DNA of 64,000 nt from Merdimonas sp963929015 (GCF_963929015.1 NZ_CAWVHE010000018.1:180726-244725), one strand, 5' to 3'. Counted from the stretch's first letter, positions 52,555-62,296 are shown. The notes: generated by a model from the letters alone, not told the origin. A program made the numbers and translations.

Positions 52555-52623
52555 ATTTGGGGGTTGCGTTTTTCTGTTCTTCCAGTATGATGTAGGATAG
52601 AGAGGAATAGAGGAGGCAGTTCT

Positions 52624-54312
52624 ATGCTGAAAACGCAGACAGAAATCAACTACGAGATGAAATTATTAAGCTCCCTGGACAAAGTCTTTCAGGATGAGGA
52701 GCCGGTCTACCGGCCGGAGTGCGTGAAGTTAAGCGCCCTGTGGGGAGAGACCGTGTCGTTCCAGGCGGCATATACCGGCGACGCTTTTGCGCGGGAGCAG
52801 CTTCAGGTACAGGTGGTATCAGAGATCGCGGACGCCGTGCGGGTGCGGACGGTGGAGCAGGTGCCGGTGGGACGGGCCACCAACGGGATCGTGGATGATA
52901 ACTACTTAAAGACCACATCCGGGCTCTATCCGGATCTATTGCGGGATCTGCCGGAAGACCGGAACGTGATCGTGTGCTCCCGTCAGTGGAGAAGTCTGTG
53001 GATCGATGTAAAGGTAACAGACCAGATCCCGGCCGGAGATTATGAGATAGAGATCCGTCTTCTGAAAGAAGAGGAGCCGGTCTCATCCTGTACTGCCAGG
53101 CTTCGTGTGATCGCGGCCGCCCTGCCGAAGCAGGAGATCATACATACAGAGTGGATGCACGCCGACTGTCTGGCGGATTATTATCAGGTGCCGGTATTTT
53201 CGGAAGAGCACTGGCAGATCCTGGAAAACTTCTTCGCGGAATATGTGGAGCGGGGCTGCAATATGATGCTGGTGCCGTTATTTACTTCTCCGCTCGACAC
53301 AGCGGTGGGGCTGGAGCGGACCACTACCCAGCTGGTAGAGGTGGAAGTACAGGACGGACAGTACAGCTTTGGATTTGAGAAGGTGAAGCGCTGGATCGAC
53401 CTGTGCCGGAAATATGGCATCGAATACTTTGAGATGTCCCATCTTTTTTCCCAGTGGGGTGCGAAATATGCGCCCAAGGTAGTGGCAAAGGTGGAGGGAA
53501 AAGAAGAAAAGATCTTTGGCTGGCATACGCCGGCTGTGGGCGAGTACACGAATTTCCTGCACGCCTTTCTTCCGCGGCTGACCGAAAAGCTGAAAGAATG
53601 GGGGATTGCCGGGCAGACCTATTTTCATATCTCCGATGAGCCGGGAGAAGAGCATCTGGAAAGCTACCGCGCTGCCAGAGGATCTCTGGGAGATCTGCTT
53701 TCCGGTTTCCATACCTTTGACGCACTTTCCAGCTACGAGTTTTATAAGCATGGTCTGGTAGAGAAACCGATCCCGGGCAATAATGAGATCGAAGAATTTC
53801 TCGAACACGGCCTGACGGACATGTGGACCTATTACTGTACCGGACAGTTCTATGAAGTAAGCAACCGCTTCATGTCCATGCCTTCTGCAAGAAACAGGAT
53901 TTACGGTATACAGCTGTATAAGTACGATATTATTGGAATCCTGCACTGGGGCTATAATTTTTACAACACCCAGTTTTCCATTGAGCATATCAATCCCTAT
54001 GAGGTGACAGACGCTGGCAATGCGTTCCCGGCCGGGGATCCCTTCCTGGTCTATCCGGGAAAGGACCGTCATCCGGAAGAGTCGATCCGTATGATGGTAC
54101 ATTACGAAGCGCTGACAGATCTTCGGGCATGTAAGCTTCTGGAGAGCCTGACTTCTAAGGAGCATGTGATGGAACTGATCGAGGGAGATCTGGCGGAACC
54201 TTTGACCTTCCGGAAATATCCGAAGTCAGACATGTACCTTCTGACGCTCAGAAACCGGATCAACCGGGAGATCGAGAAGCTTGTAAAAGACACAGCTAAG
54301 GGAGACTTATAG
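52624..54312 (+). CDS. DUF4091 protein, GH123-like glycosidase
   Basis: This 562-aa protein has an N-terminal beta domain (about residues 1-165) and a barrel of the DUF4091 type. The motif YFHISDEPG carries the adjacent Asp-Glu pair used in GH123 N-acetyl-beta-galactosaminidases. No signal peptide is present, so it acts on sugars after import. GAGGAGG precedes the ATG. It follows the sugar permease gene by 69 bp and is directly followed by the SfsA-MutY gene with no gap. Confidence 0.82.
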   Translation: MLKTQTEINYEMKLLSSLDKVFQDEEPVYRPECVKLSALWGETVSFQAAYTGDAFAREQLQVQVVSEIADAVRVRTVEQVPVGRATNGIVDDNYLKTTSGLYPDLLRDLPEDRNVIVCSRQWRSLWIDVKVTDQIPAGDYEIEIRLLKEEEPVSSCTARLRVIAAALPKQEIIHTEWMHADCLADYYQVPVFSEEHWQILENFFAEYVERGCNMMLVPLFTSPLDTAVGLERTTTQLVEVEVQDGQYSFGFEKVKRWIDLCRKYGIEYFEMSHLFSQWGAKYAPKVVAKVEGKEEKIFGWHTPAVGEYTNFLHAFLPRLTEKLKEWGIAGQTYFHISDEPGEEHLESYRAARGSLGDLLSGFHTFDALSSYEFYKHGLVEKPIPGNNEIEEFLEHGLTDMWTYYCTGQFYEVSNRFMSMPSARNRIYGIQLYKYDIIGILHWGYNFYNTQFSIEHINPYEVTDAGNAFPAGDPFLVYPGKDRHPEESIRMMVHYEALTDLRACKLLESLTSKEHVMELIEGDLAEPLTFRKYPKSDMYLLTLRNRINREIEKLVKDTAKGDL

Positions 54313-56079
54313 ATGAAGTATGAACATATCGAGCCGGGAATTTTCCATTCCCGGCCCAATCGCTTTATTGCAAAAGTAGAGATCAGTGGCAGGGAAGAAA
54401 CGGTGCATGTAAAGAATACCGGGCGGTGCCGGGAACTTCTGGTGCCGGGGGCAAAGGTGTATCTGGAGCGCTCCGGGAACCCGGAGAGGAAGACGAAGTG
54501 GGATCTGATCGCAGTGGAAAAGGGAGAGCGGATGATCAACATGGATTCTCAGGCTCCCAATGTTCTGGTAAAGGAATGGCTGGAAGCGGGCAATCTCTTT
54601 CATGATCTTACCAGGATCCGGCCAGAGTATACCTATGGAAATTCCCGGTTTGACCTGTATGTGGAGGCAGACGGGCAGAAGATCCTGATGGAAGTCAAAG
54701 GCGTGACCCTGGAAGAAGACGGACGGGTGCGGTTCCCGGACGCGCCAAGCGACCGGGCGGTGAAGCATATGGAAGAATTAAAAGAGGCGGTCAAAAACGG
54801 GTATCAGGCTTACGTCTTTTTTGTGATCCAGATGAAAGGAGTCCGGTTTTTTACGCCGAATACAGACACCCATCCGGAATTTGCCAGAGCCTTAAAGGAA
54901 GCGGCGGATAGCGGCGTACAGGTGCTGGCTTACGATTGCCTGGTCTCTCCGGAGGAGGTTCATATCGCGGATCCGGTGCCGGTGGCTCTGGAAAATCCGG
55001 CGCTCTACGAGATGGCAGATCCGCTGGTGACCTGGTATCAGGAGCATAAGCGGGATCTCCCCTGGAGAAAAGATCCGGACGCCTATCGGGTGTGGGTGTC
55101 GGAGATCATGCTGCAGCAGACCCGGGTGGAAGCGGTAAAGCCATACTACGAGCGGTTTTTAAAAAGGCTTCCCACAGTCCGGGATCTGGCCGATGCAGAA
55201 GAGGACGTGCTTTTGAAATTGTGGGAGGGTCTGGGATATTATAACCGGGTGCGGAACATGCAGAAGGCGGCCAAACAGATCATGGTGGATTTCGGGGGAA
55301 AATTTCCGGAGACGTATGAGGAGATCTGCTCGTTACAAGGCATCGGAAGCTATACGGCAGGCGCCATCAGCGCCTTTGCCTACGGCCTTCCAAGGCCTGC
55401 AGTGGACGGCAATGTGCTGCGGGTGGTTATGCGTCTTACAGGAAGCCATGCGGATATTATGAAGCAATCGGTGAAGCGCAAGGTAGAAGAAGCCCTCCAG
55501 GAAGTGATCCCCAAAGACGCGGCCAGCGATTTTGATCAGGGGCTGATCGAGCTTGGCGCCATCGTCTGTGTGCCAAATGGCAGCCCCCGTTGTGAGGAAT
55601 GTCCCCTTGCCACATTTTGTGAAGCCAGGAAGCAGGGGCTGACCGGGGAAATCCCGGTGAAGAGTAAAGCAAAGGCAAGAAGGATCGAGGACCGTACCGT
55701 ACTGCTCTTTAAAGATCATAAAGAACTGGCTGTCCGCAAGAGACCTGGAAGAGGGCTGCTTGCCGGGCTCTATGAATTTCCCAATGTAGAGGGGCATCTG
55801 ACGATGGACGAGGTGACGGCGTACTGCAAAGAGATCGGCCTTGCGCCGGTCCGGGTACGGCCTCTGGAAAAGGCAAAACATATCTTTAGCCATATCGAGT
55901 GGCATATGACCGGATATGAGATCCTGGTGGATGAGCTGGAAAAGACGAATGAGAAAGGCTTCTTATTTGCCCTGCCGGAAGAGATCGGGAAAAAATATTC
56001 CATCCCGTCTGCATTTGAGATTTATGTCAGACATGCAGGGATCGAGAAAGGGATCAGCAGCCAGGAAAACGAATTATAA
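54313..56079 (+). CDS. SfsA-MutY fusion: predicted nuclease joined to adenine DNA glycosylase
   Basis: This 588-aa protein joins two proteins normally encoded apart. Residues 1-230 match SfsA, with PNRFIAKV, VKNTGRCRELL, PNVLVKEW, SRFDLY and MEVKGVTLE. From about 235 to 580 it is MutY, which removes A mispaired with 8-oxoG. It shows the catalytic Glu in MLQQTRVEAV, the HhH motif LQGIGSYTAGAI, the catalytic Asp in AVDGNVLRV, and the cluster CVPNGSPRCEECPLATFC (spacing C-X7-C-X2-C-X5-C). A NUDIX-like C-terminal domain follows. The frame is unbroken. It starts on the base after the DUF4091 stop. Confidence 0.9.
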   Translation: MKYEHIEPGIFHSRPNRFIAKVEISGREETVHVKNTGRCRELLVPGAKVYLERSGNPERKTKWDLIAVEKGERMINMDSQAPNVLVKEWLEAGNLFHDLTRIRPEYTYGNSRFDLYVEADGQKILMEVKGVTLEEDGRVRFPDAPSDRAVKHMEELKEAVKNGYQAYVFFVIQMKGVRFFTPNTDTHPEFARALKEAADSGVQVLAYDCLVSPEEVHIADPVPVALENPALYEMADPLVTWYQEHKRDLPWRKDPDAYRVWVSEIMLQQTRVEAVKPYYERFLKRLPTVRDLADAEEDVLLKLWEGLGYYNRVRNMQKAAKQIMVDFGGKFPETYEEICSLQGIGSYTAGAISAFAYGLPRPAVDGNVLRVVMRLTGSHADIMKQSVKRKVEEALQEVIPKDAASDFDQGLIELGAIVCVPNGSPRCEECPLATFCEARKQGLTGEIPVKSKAKARRIEDRTVLLFKDHKELAVRKRPGRGLLAGLYEFPNVEGHLTMDEVTAYCKEIGLAPVRVRPLEKAKHIFSHIEWHMTGYEILVDELEKTNEKGFLFALPEEIGKKYSIPSAFEIYVRHAGIEKGISSQENEL

Positions 56080-56090
56080 AAGCATAAAAA

Positions 56091-56121
56091 AGAGGCTTTG
56101 CATTTTGTCTGCAAAGCCTCT
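56091..56121 (-). terminator. Terminator of the hemerythrin gene, possibly bidirectional
   Basis: A 12-bp stem AGAGGCTTTGCA/TGCAAAGCCTCT with a 7-base loop; on the minus strand it runs into TTTTTT. It lies between convergent genes. Confidence 0.85.
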
Positions 56122-56162
56122 CTGACATTTCCTTCGGATCAGGCGCAAGACGCCTTTCGCTT

Positions 56163-56585
56163 CTATAAGCGTTCGTTGTTTTCACGCATATTCTTGTACT
56201 CAGCAACGGAACGGTCGAATCCCTGGATATGGGTGTAGAACCAGTTTACGATATTTTCCTGAACCTTCTGTACAAAAGCATTGGACGGACCCTCTTCTTC
56301 CTCCAGCATCTCGTCTAACTCTTTGATGGTCTGGCGGAAGGCCTCGTGCTGTTCCTGGTGTTTGGCAAATCCGGGATATTCAATCTCTCTTTGCAGCTGT
56401 TCTTCTGCTGAGAAATGGAAATCCGTATAATCCGCCAGATAGTCCAGCGTCTTGACGGCAACAGCTTTGTCATTGCTCTGCTCGCAGCTTTCCAGCAGTT
56501 TGTTCATGCGGTCGATCAGCTCTTTGTGCTGGGAATCGATCATCTCATTTCCGGTTACCAGATTATCAGTAAATTCTGCGTACAT
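56163..56585 (-). CDS. Bacteriohemerythrin
   Basis: This 140-aa four-helix protein carries a di-iron site. Ligand motifs are in order: DSQHKELID, DFHFSAEEQ, KHQEQHEAF and FYTHIQGFD. GGAAGGAG precedes the ATG at 56585. In anaerobes such proteins bind oxygen or sense redox state; as it is a single-domain form, oxygen scavenging or delivery is likely. Confidence 0.93.
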   Translation of the reverse strand: MYAEFTDNLVTGNEMIDSQHKELIDRMNKLLESCEQSNDKAVAVKTLDYLADYTDFHFSAEEQLQREIEYPGFAKHQEQHEAFRQTIKELDEMLEEEEGPSNAFVQKVQENIVNWFYTHIQGFDRSVAEYKNMRENNERL

Positions 56586-56667
56586 AATTGCTCTCCTTCC
56601 TGTCACAGGTTTTTTCTGTGGTTATTATAACATGCTTTTTCTTTCTTTGAAACAAAAGACCTGGAAT

Positions 56668-57336
56668 TTATGTGGGCTGTTTCAGAAGTCCGGGCGCTTT
56701 CTTTTCCTGGGTGACATAAACCAGCGGATAGATCACAAGAGCCATGGCAAAAGCGGCAAACACGTCGGTGGCAGAATGCTGCTTTAAAAATACTGTGGAC
56801 AGAATGATCAATGTGGTCAGAAGCCAGGCCCCAATGCGGACGGCTTTTTTCTTTTTCAGCCGGCTGCTGTGGGCGATGGCGATGGCCGCTCCCAGCGAAT
56901 TAAAAACATGGAGACTTGGGAGCACGTTGGTGGGAGTGTCGGTGGCGTATATGATCTGCACCATCCGGACAAAAATATTGTCGCGTTCAAAGACCGCAGG
57001 ACGCAGATCCTGCCCGTTCGGGAAGAATGTGCAGATAATGAGAAACAGTGTCATCCCGGTAATGGTAAAAGCCGCCATCCGGTAAAATGTCTGCTTTTCC
57101 GTAAAGAAAAAGTAAAGGCCGGTGACGGAGATAAACAAGAACCACAGAAGATACGGGATCACAAAATATTCAACAAACGGAATATAAGGATCCAGCGGCG
57201 AGTGGATCATGGTGTAGCGCACGCCGGTCCGGTGTTCCAGCCAGGTAAACCAGGGCATATAGATCAGCGCATACAGAAACACCCATGCATGGCTGTATTT
57301 TTTCAGCAGCTTTCCGGTATTCTTTAAAGCCTTCAT
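56668..57336 (-). CDS. PAP2-family membrane phosphatase
   Basis: This 222-aa protein has about six membrane helices. The phosphatase motifs appear as VLPSLHVFNS (the PSGH-like motif) and LKQHSATDVF (the His...Asp motif). GGGAG lies upstream of the ATG at 57336. It is the last gene in a leftward operon with a TetR regulator and a lipid kinase, so a lipid phosphate is the likely substrate. Confidence 0.85.
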   Translation of the reverse strand: MKALKNTGKLLKKYSHAWVFLYALIYMPWFTWLEHRTGVRYTMIHSPLDPYIPFVEYFVIPYLLWFLFISVTGLYFFFTEKQTFYRMAAFTITGMTLFLIICTFFPNGQDLRPAVFERDNIFVRMVQIIYATDTPTNVLPSLHVFNSLGAAIAIAHSSRLKKKKAVRIGAWLLTTLIILSTVFLKQHSATDVFAAFAMALVIYPLVYVTQEKKAPGLLKQPT

Positions 57337-57424
57337 TTTGCATACTCCCTTTGCAAATATTTTCAGTATTTCCGGATTACTCAAGGATTATAACATGAAA
57401 AAAATGAATCAACAACTGAGTTCA

Positions 57425-58345
57425 CTATTTATTAATAATTTTCATAAGAAGTTTTTCATTTTCCAGCCGCGCCTTGATTCTTGGCTGCCTAAGAAGTGGT
57501 TCGCCGTCTGTGTGGACCGCAAGGGGCGCCTGGCTTATGAACTCTGCGGACCGGCAGGTGAACCGGTATACGCCGGGGAGCCTGGTGTGAAGGCCGGCGT
57601 AGGCAAGGGGCAGCGCGAGAAGGAGCAGAGGCTTGGGAAGACCGCAGACAGCGATCACATCCAGGCGTCCGTCCAGAGGGCTTGCACCTTTGCAGAAACG
57701 GAAACCGCCCCCTTCGCAGGGCAGGTTCATGACTGTGGCAAAATAGACTCTGGAAAGGGAAATCTTCCGATGGTCGTCCAGGATCAGCGTCATATCCTGC
57801 GGATACAGAAGATACAATTGGCGAAGGGCAACCCCGGTGTAGGTAAGTTTTCCCAGATGCAGGCGGTTCAGCAAAGCTTTCAGAGGAGAAAGCATCACCT
57901 GCTGGCAGACGGCGGCGTCAAAGCCCATCCCGGCGCTGACAAGAAACCGGCGCTTTTTGTCGCCCCAGCGGACACAGCCCACGTCCAGCGGACGGCAGGG
58001 AGCTGACAGCGCCGCAAGGAGAGCTTCCGCTGGATCTGTGGGAAGCCCAAGCCCCCGGGCCAGATCATTGCCAGAGCCAACCGGGATATAGGCAAGCATT
58101 GTCCCGGCAAGATCGGAAATGCCGTTGATCACTTCATTGACTGTGCCGTCTCCGCCAACAACAATGAGCGTGTTCCTGCGACCGCCCGAGGTAAGTTCCC
58201 GGGCAAGCTTTGTTGCGTGCCCCTGGTATCTGGTGAAAAACACCTGGTATTCGATCTTTTGTTTTTCAATAAGGGGAAGAAGCCTCTGAAAGGTCTTTTC
58301 TCCCTGGCCCGATCTTGCGGCCGGATTGACGATAAAATAATACAT
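57425..58345 (-). CDS. YegS/BmrU-family lipid (diacylglycerol) kinase
   Basis: This 306-aa enzyme starts YYFIVNPAARSGQG and has the catalytic glycine motif VVGGDGTVNEVINGI, then PVGSGNDLARGLG. The length matches the DgkB/YegS family. It follows the TetR gene by 23 bp and is followed by a PAP2 phosphatase, so this operon can both add and remove lipid phosphate. Confidence 0.92.
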   Translation of the reverse strand: MYYFIVNPAARSGQGEKTFQRLLPLIEKQKIEYQVFFTRYQGHATKLARELTSGGRRNTLIVVGGDGTVNEVINGISDLAGTMLAYIPVGSGNDLARGLGLPTDPAEALLAALSAPCRPLDVGCVRWGDKKRRFLVSAGMGFDAAVCQQVMLSPLKALLNRLHLGKLTYTGVALRQLYLLYPQDMTLILDDHRKISLSRVYFATVMNLPCEGGGFRFCKGASPLDGRLDVIAVCGLPKPLLLLALPLAYAGLHTRLPGVYRFTCRSAEFISQAPLAVHTDGEPLLRQPRIKARLENEKLLMKIINK

Positions 58346-58368
58346 ACATGACTCCTTTTTCGGACAGG

Positions 58369-58971
58369 TCAGAACAGGCCGTCCAGATATACGCGAAGAG
58401 ACCGTTCCATGTTCCCTTCAAAGTCGGAGTGGCCGTTTTGCAGACACCAGTCAAATACATTGCCGATGACAATGATCCGGATGTCCGAAGTTACTTCTTC
58501 CAGCGGAAGCGGCAGAGTGATCACACCGGCCTCCATGGCTTTTTGCAGATAATCATGGACCGTCACGATAGGATAGGACCGTTCCGTGCGGGTCAGCGGA
58601 TTTAAGGACTGGTTCTTTGGCGTATAGTAATTGGCCATAAAGGCAACGCCAAGCTCCCGGCAATAGTGGACATAATTCAGATAGACCCGGACTATTGCAT
58701 CCTTTGCTTCGTCAGGCGTGGCCGGGAGATCCAGATAACCGGGATCCATGCTGGGCTGCTCTTCAATGTAATAAGAGAGCAGGTCGTCTTTGGTCTTAAA
58801 GTGGTGATAGAAACTTCCGTTGGATACTCCTGCGGCATCGCAGATATTCTTGATAGACAGAGCTTCATAGCCCTGCTCCTGAAGGATCGTTTTAGCGGCC
58901 TGAAAGATCCGGGCCTTCGTCTCTCTTGATTTCTGCTGCTGCCTGGAAAGCTCCTGTGTCGTTGTCTCCAT
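58369..58971 (-). CDS. TetR-family regulator of the lipid kinase operon
   Basis: This 200-aa regulator has an N-terminal helix-turn-helix (about residues 20-65: SIKNICDAAGVSNGSFYHHFKTKDDLL) and a helical sensor domain. It is transcribed divergently from tex and is first in the operon with the lipid kinase and PAP2 genes. It may respond to a fatty acyl compound, by analogy with TetR regulators of lipid genes, but this is inference. Confidence 0.9.
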   Translation of the reverse strand: METTTQELSRQQQKSRETKARIFQAAKTILQEQGYEALSIKNICDAAGVSNGSFYHHFKTKDDLLSYYIEEQPSMDPGYLDLPATPDEAKDAIVRVYLNYVHYCRELGVAFMANYYTPKNQSLNPLTRTERSYPIVTVHDYLQKAMEAGVITLPLPLEEVTSDIRIIVIGNVFDWCLQNGHSDFEGNMERSLRVYLDGLF

Positions 58972-59071
58972 AAGAAAACTCCCCTTTTCTCAATGATCTC
59001 GATGAGTCAAGTATAGCATGAGACAGGGGCTTTTTCAAGAAAACAGAGTGAACTCGGTATAGGGAAGACGG

Positions 59072-59100
59072 TTGCGGAAGGGGGAAAGATTCGTTATAAT
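59072..59100 (+). promoter_or_regulatory. Predicted tex promoter
   Basis: The -35 TTGCGG (59072-59077) and consensus -10 TATAAT (59095-59100) have a 17-bp spacer, 39 bp before the tex start. Confidence 0.55.
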
Positions 59101-59139
59101 TAGTTCCGGTGTTTTTAATATAAGAAAGGATTATCATAT

Positions 59140-61296
59140 ATGGATATCAGTCAGAAGATCACAGAAGAGCTGGGAGTAAAAAAATGGCAGGTGGATGCGG
59201 CGGTATCCCTGATCGACGAAGGAAATACGATCCCCTTTATCGCCAGGTACCGCAAGGAGGCCACCGGCACACTGGACGACGAACAGCTCCGCTGCCTTTA
59301 TGAGAGGCTTACCTATTTAAGAGGGCTGGAAGAAAAGAAGACGCAGGTGCTGGGAAGTATCGAAGAGCAGGGGAAATTGACGGAAGAACTGAAAAAGCAG
59401 ATCCTGGCGGCAGAGACACTGGTTGCCGTGGAGGATCTTTATCGCCCTTACCGGCCCAGGCGCAGGACCCGCGCTTCCATTGCCAGAGAAAAGGGGCTGG
59501 AGCCTTTGGCGGCGCTGATCCGTCTGCAAAAGGCTGAAACGCCGCTGCTTACACTTGCCGAAGACTATGTGGATCCGGAAAAAGGAGTGGAAAATGCCGG
59601 GGAGGCGCTTGCCGGGGCAAAGGATATCCTGGCAGAATCCATTTCCGATGAAGCGGATTACCGGACCTATATCCGGGCGCTGACCCGGAAAAAGGGCAAA
59701 ATCACGTCAACGGCAAAGGATCCGGAGGTCGAATCTGTCTATGAAATGTACTACGACTTTGAGGAACCGGTGGCAAAGCTTGCCGGACACCGGGTGCTGG
59801 CTCTGAACCGGGGAGAAAAAGAAAAATTCCTGACTGTAAAGGTGGAGGCTCCGGAGGAGGAGATCCTAAGATATCTGCAAAAACAGATCCTAAGAGGAGA
59901 CAATCTTCATACGGCGCCCATTCTGCAAGAGGTGATCCAGGACAGCTATCAGCGGCTGATCGCGCCGGCTATCGAGCGGGAGATCCGAAATGAGCTGACA
60001 GAAAAAGCTGAAGACGGAGCCATAGAGGTGTTTAAGAAGAATCTGGAGCAGCTTCTGATGCAGCCGCCCATTGAAGGGCATACGGTGCTTGGATGGGATC
60101 CGGCGTTTCGCACTGGCTGTAAACTTGCGGTGGTAAATCCCACCGGAAAAGTGATCGCAACCACGGTCATCTATCCGACGGCGCCCACAACGTCGGCCAG
60201 GATCAAAGCGGCGAAAGATGTTCTGAAAAAATTCATTGAAAAATATAACATTACATTGATCTCTCTGGGGAACGGGACGGCTTCCCGGGAATCCGAGCAG
60301 TTTATCGTAGAGCTTTTAAAGGAGATCCCCAGGAAGGTGCAGTATGTGATCGTAAGCGAGGCAGGCGCGTCGGTCTATTCGGCCAGCAAGCTTGCCAGTG
60401 AAGAATTCCCCGGGTTTGACGTGGGACAAAGAAGCGCTGCCTCGATTGCAAGGAGACTTCAGGATCCCCTGGCAGAGCTGGTAAAGATTGATCCAAGGGC
60501 GATTGGCGTCGGACAGTACCAGCATGACATGAATCAGAAGAAACTAAGCGAAGCCCTCACCGGCGTGGTGGAATCCTGCGTCAACCGGGTGGGCGTGGAC
60601 CTGAACACAGCTTCTGCGCCTTTGTTGTCCTATATCTCGGGTATTTCCGGAACGGTGGCAAAAAACATAGTGGCCTTCCGGGAAGAGAACGGCAGATTTG
60701 AAAGCCGTCAGGCGCTTTTGAAAGTACCGAAGCTGGGACCGAAAGCGTTCGAGCAGTGCGCCGGATTCCTGAAGATTTCCGGAGGTAAAGATCCGTTGGA
60801 TGCGACTGCGGTACACCCGGAATCTTATGAAGCGGCCAGAAAACTCCTGGAGAAGCAGGGATTCACACCGGAAGACATCAGGAATGGAAGGCTTTCCGGA
60901 CTGTCCTTAACCATCCGCGATTACCGGACCCTGGCCGGAGAGCTTGGAACCGGAGAGATCACGCTTAAGGATATCGTAACAGAGCTGGAGAAGCCGGGAA
61001 GAGATCCAAGAGACGAGATGCCCCGCCCCATTTTAAGGACGGATGTGCTGGATATGAAGGATCTCAAAGAAGGAATGATCTTAAAGGGAACGGTTCGGAA
61101 TGTGATTGATTTTGGCGTGTTTGTAGATATCGGAGTCCACCAGGACGGACTGGTCCACATTTCCGAGATCAGCGAGAAGAAATTTATCAGACATCCGCTG
61201 GAAGTGGTGCATGTGGGCGATGTGGTGGATGTGAAGGTATTAAGCGTGGATCTGAAGAAGAAGCGGATCCAGCTTACCATGAAGGGAATCTCCTAA
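59140..61296 (+). CDS. tex: Tex RNA-binding transcription accessory protein
   Basis: This 718-aa protein has the full Tex domain order: N-terminal helical repeats, a RuvC/YqgF-like domain (VLGWDPAFRTGCKLAVV near residue 325), helix-hairpin-helix motifs, and a C-terminal S1 RNA-binding domain from about residue 640 (LKGTVRNVIDFGVFVDIGVHQDG). GAAAGGA precedes the ATG. It is followed after 22 bp by a YitT-family gene. Confidence 0.95.
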   Translation: MDISQKITEELGVKKWQVDAAVSLIDEGNTIPFIARYRKEATGTLDDEQLRCLYERLTYLRGLEEKKTQVLGSIEEQGKLTEELKKQILAAETLVAVEDLYRPYRPRRRTRASIAREKGLEPLAALIRLQKAETPLLTLAEDYVDPEKGVENAGEALAGAKDILAESISDEADYRTYIRALTRKKGKITSTAKDPEVESVYEMYYDFEEPVAKLAGHRVLALNRGEKEKFLTVKVEAPEEEILRYLQKQILRGDNLHTAPILQEVIQDSYQRLIAPAIEREIRNELTEKAEDGAIEVFKKNLEQLLMQPPIEGHTVLGWDPAFRTGCKLAVVNPTGKVIATTVIYPTAPTTSARIKAAKDVLKKFIEKYNITLISLGNGTASRESEQFIVELLKEIPRKVQYVIVSEAGASVYSASKLASEEFPGFDVGQRSAASIARRLQDPLAELVKIDPRAIGVGQYQHDMNQKKLSEALTGVVESCVNRVGVDLNTASAPLLSYISGISGTVAKNIVAFREENGRFESRQALLKVPKLGPKAFEQCAGFLKISGGKDPLDATAVHPESYEAARKLLEKQGFTPEDIRNGRLSGLSLTIRDYRTLAGELGTGEITLKDIVTELEKPGRDPRDEMPRPILRTDVLDMKDLKEGMILKGTVRNVIDFGVFVDIGVHQDGLVHISEISEKKFIRHPLEVVHVGDVVDVKVLSVDLKKKRIQLTMKGIS

Positions 61297-61318
61297 GAAG
61301 GAAAGAGAGGTTATAGAT

Positions 61319-62206
61319 ATGGGGACGAAGAAAAGGAAACTTGCAGGGACCGTGATCGGCGTTGTGGGCGGAAATGCCCTGATCGCCTTTGCGGTAGCCG
61401 CGTTTATTGTGCCACAGGGAATCATCATGGGCGGGGCTACCGGTATCGGCCTTCTGCTTAGCAGGATCATTCCGCTGCCATTGTCCATGCTGGTGCTGTC
61501 CGTGAACGCGGCGCTGTTTATCTGGGGAACCATTGTGCTGGGGAAAAAGTTTGCTGTAACCACCATTGCAAGCACCTTTCTCTATCCTGTGCTCCTGCAG
61601 GCCATCCAGATGATCCCGGGGATTGACGTTTTGTCGGAGAATATTATGCTGTCGGCCCTCTATGGAGGTGTGATCCTGGGAGCAGGCATCGGTATGATCG
61701 TAAGAGTGGGGGCGTCCACAGGAGGTACAGACATCTTCGCCCTGATCTTTAACAAATGGTTCCATATTCCGGTGGCCGTGCTGTTGTATGTGGTGGACTT
61801 TCTGGTGCTGGGGAGCCAGATCTTTGATTCCACTTCAGAGCAGGTCCTTTATGGTATCATTACTCTGGTGCTGGAGACTTTATTTATGAATAAGGTAATG
61901 CTTTTTGGAAAGTCGCAGATCCAGGTGTTTATTATTTCTGACAAGTATGAAGAGATCAGGAAGAAGGTGCTGACAGAGATAGACGCGGGCGTGACTTTAT
62001 TTTACATTGAGACCGGCTATGACGCCAGAGAGCAAAAAGGCGTGATGTGCGTGCTTCAGAACCGGAAGCTGTACGCCCTGCGGGAGCTGGTGCAGGCGGT
62101 GGACGCCAAGGCGTTTATTACTGTAAGTCAGATCAATGAAGTCAGCGGACGGGGATTTACGCTGGACAGAGTCTATGAAAAAGATGCGGCCCGGGCAGAA
62201 AAATAG
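61319..62206 (+). CDS. YitT-family membrane protein with DUF2179 domain
   Basis: This 295-aa protein has five membrane helices (about residues 10-180) with the family pattern FIVPQGIIMGGATGIGLLLSR-like near 36-55 and VRVGASTGGTDIFALI. A cytosolic DUF2179 domain follows (QVFIISDKYEEIRKKVL). GAGG lies upstream. Function of the family is not settled. Confidence 0.92.
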   Translation: MGTKKRKLAGTVIGVVGGNALIAFAVAAFIVPQGIIMGGATGIGLLLSRIIPLPLSMLVLSVNAALFIWGTIVLGKKFAVTTIASTFLYPVLLQAIQMIPGIDVLSENIMLSALYGGVILGAGIGMIVRVGASTGGTDIFALIFNKWFHIPVAVLLYVVDFLVLGSQIFDSTSEQVLYGIITLVLETLFMNKVMLFGKSQIQVFIISDKYEEIRKKVLTEIDAGVTLFYIETGYDAREQKGVMCVLQNRKLYALRELVQAVDAKAFITVSQINEVSGRGFTLDRVYEKDAARAEK

Positions 62207-62296
62207 AGGGCAAATGACAGAAAAGGGGTAGGAATCCTGTCTCTTTATCTATATAATGATAAGTAAGATATCAGGGGAAACGAAAGGAGTGTAGTC

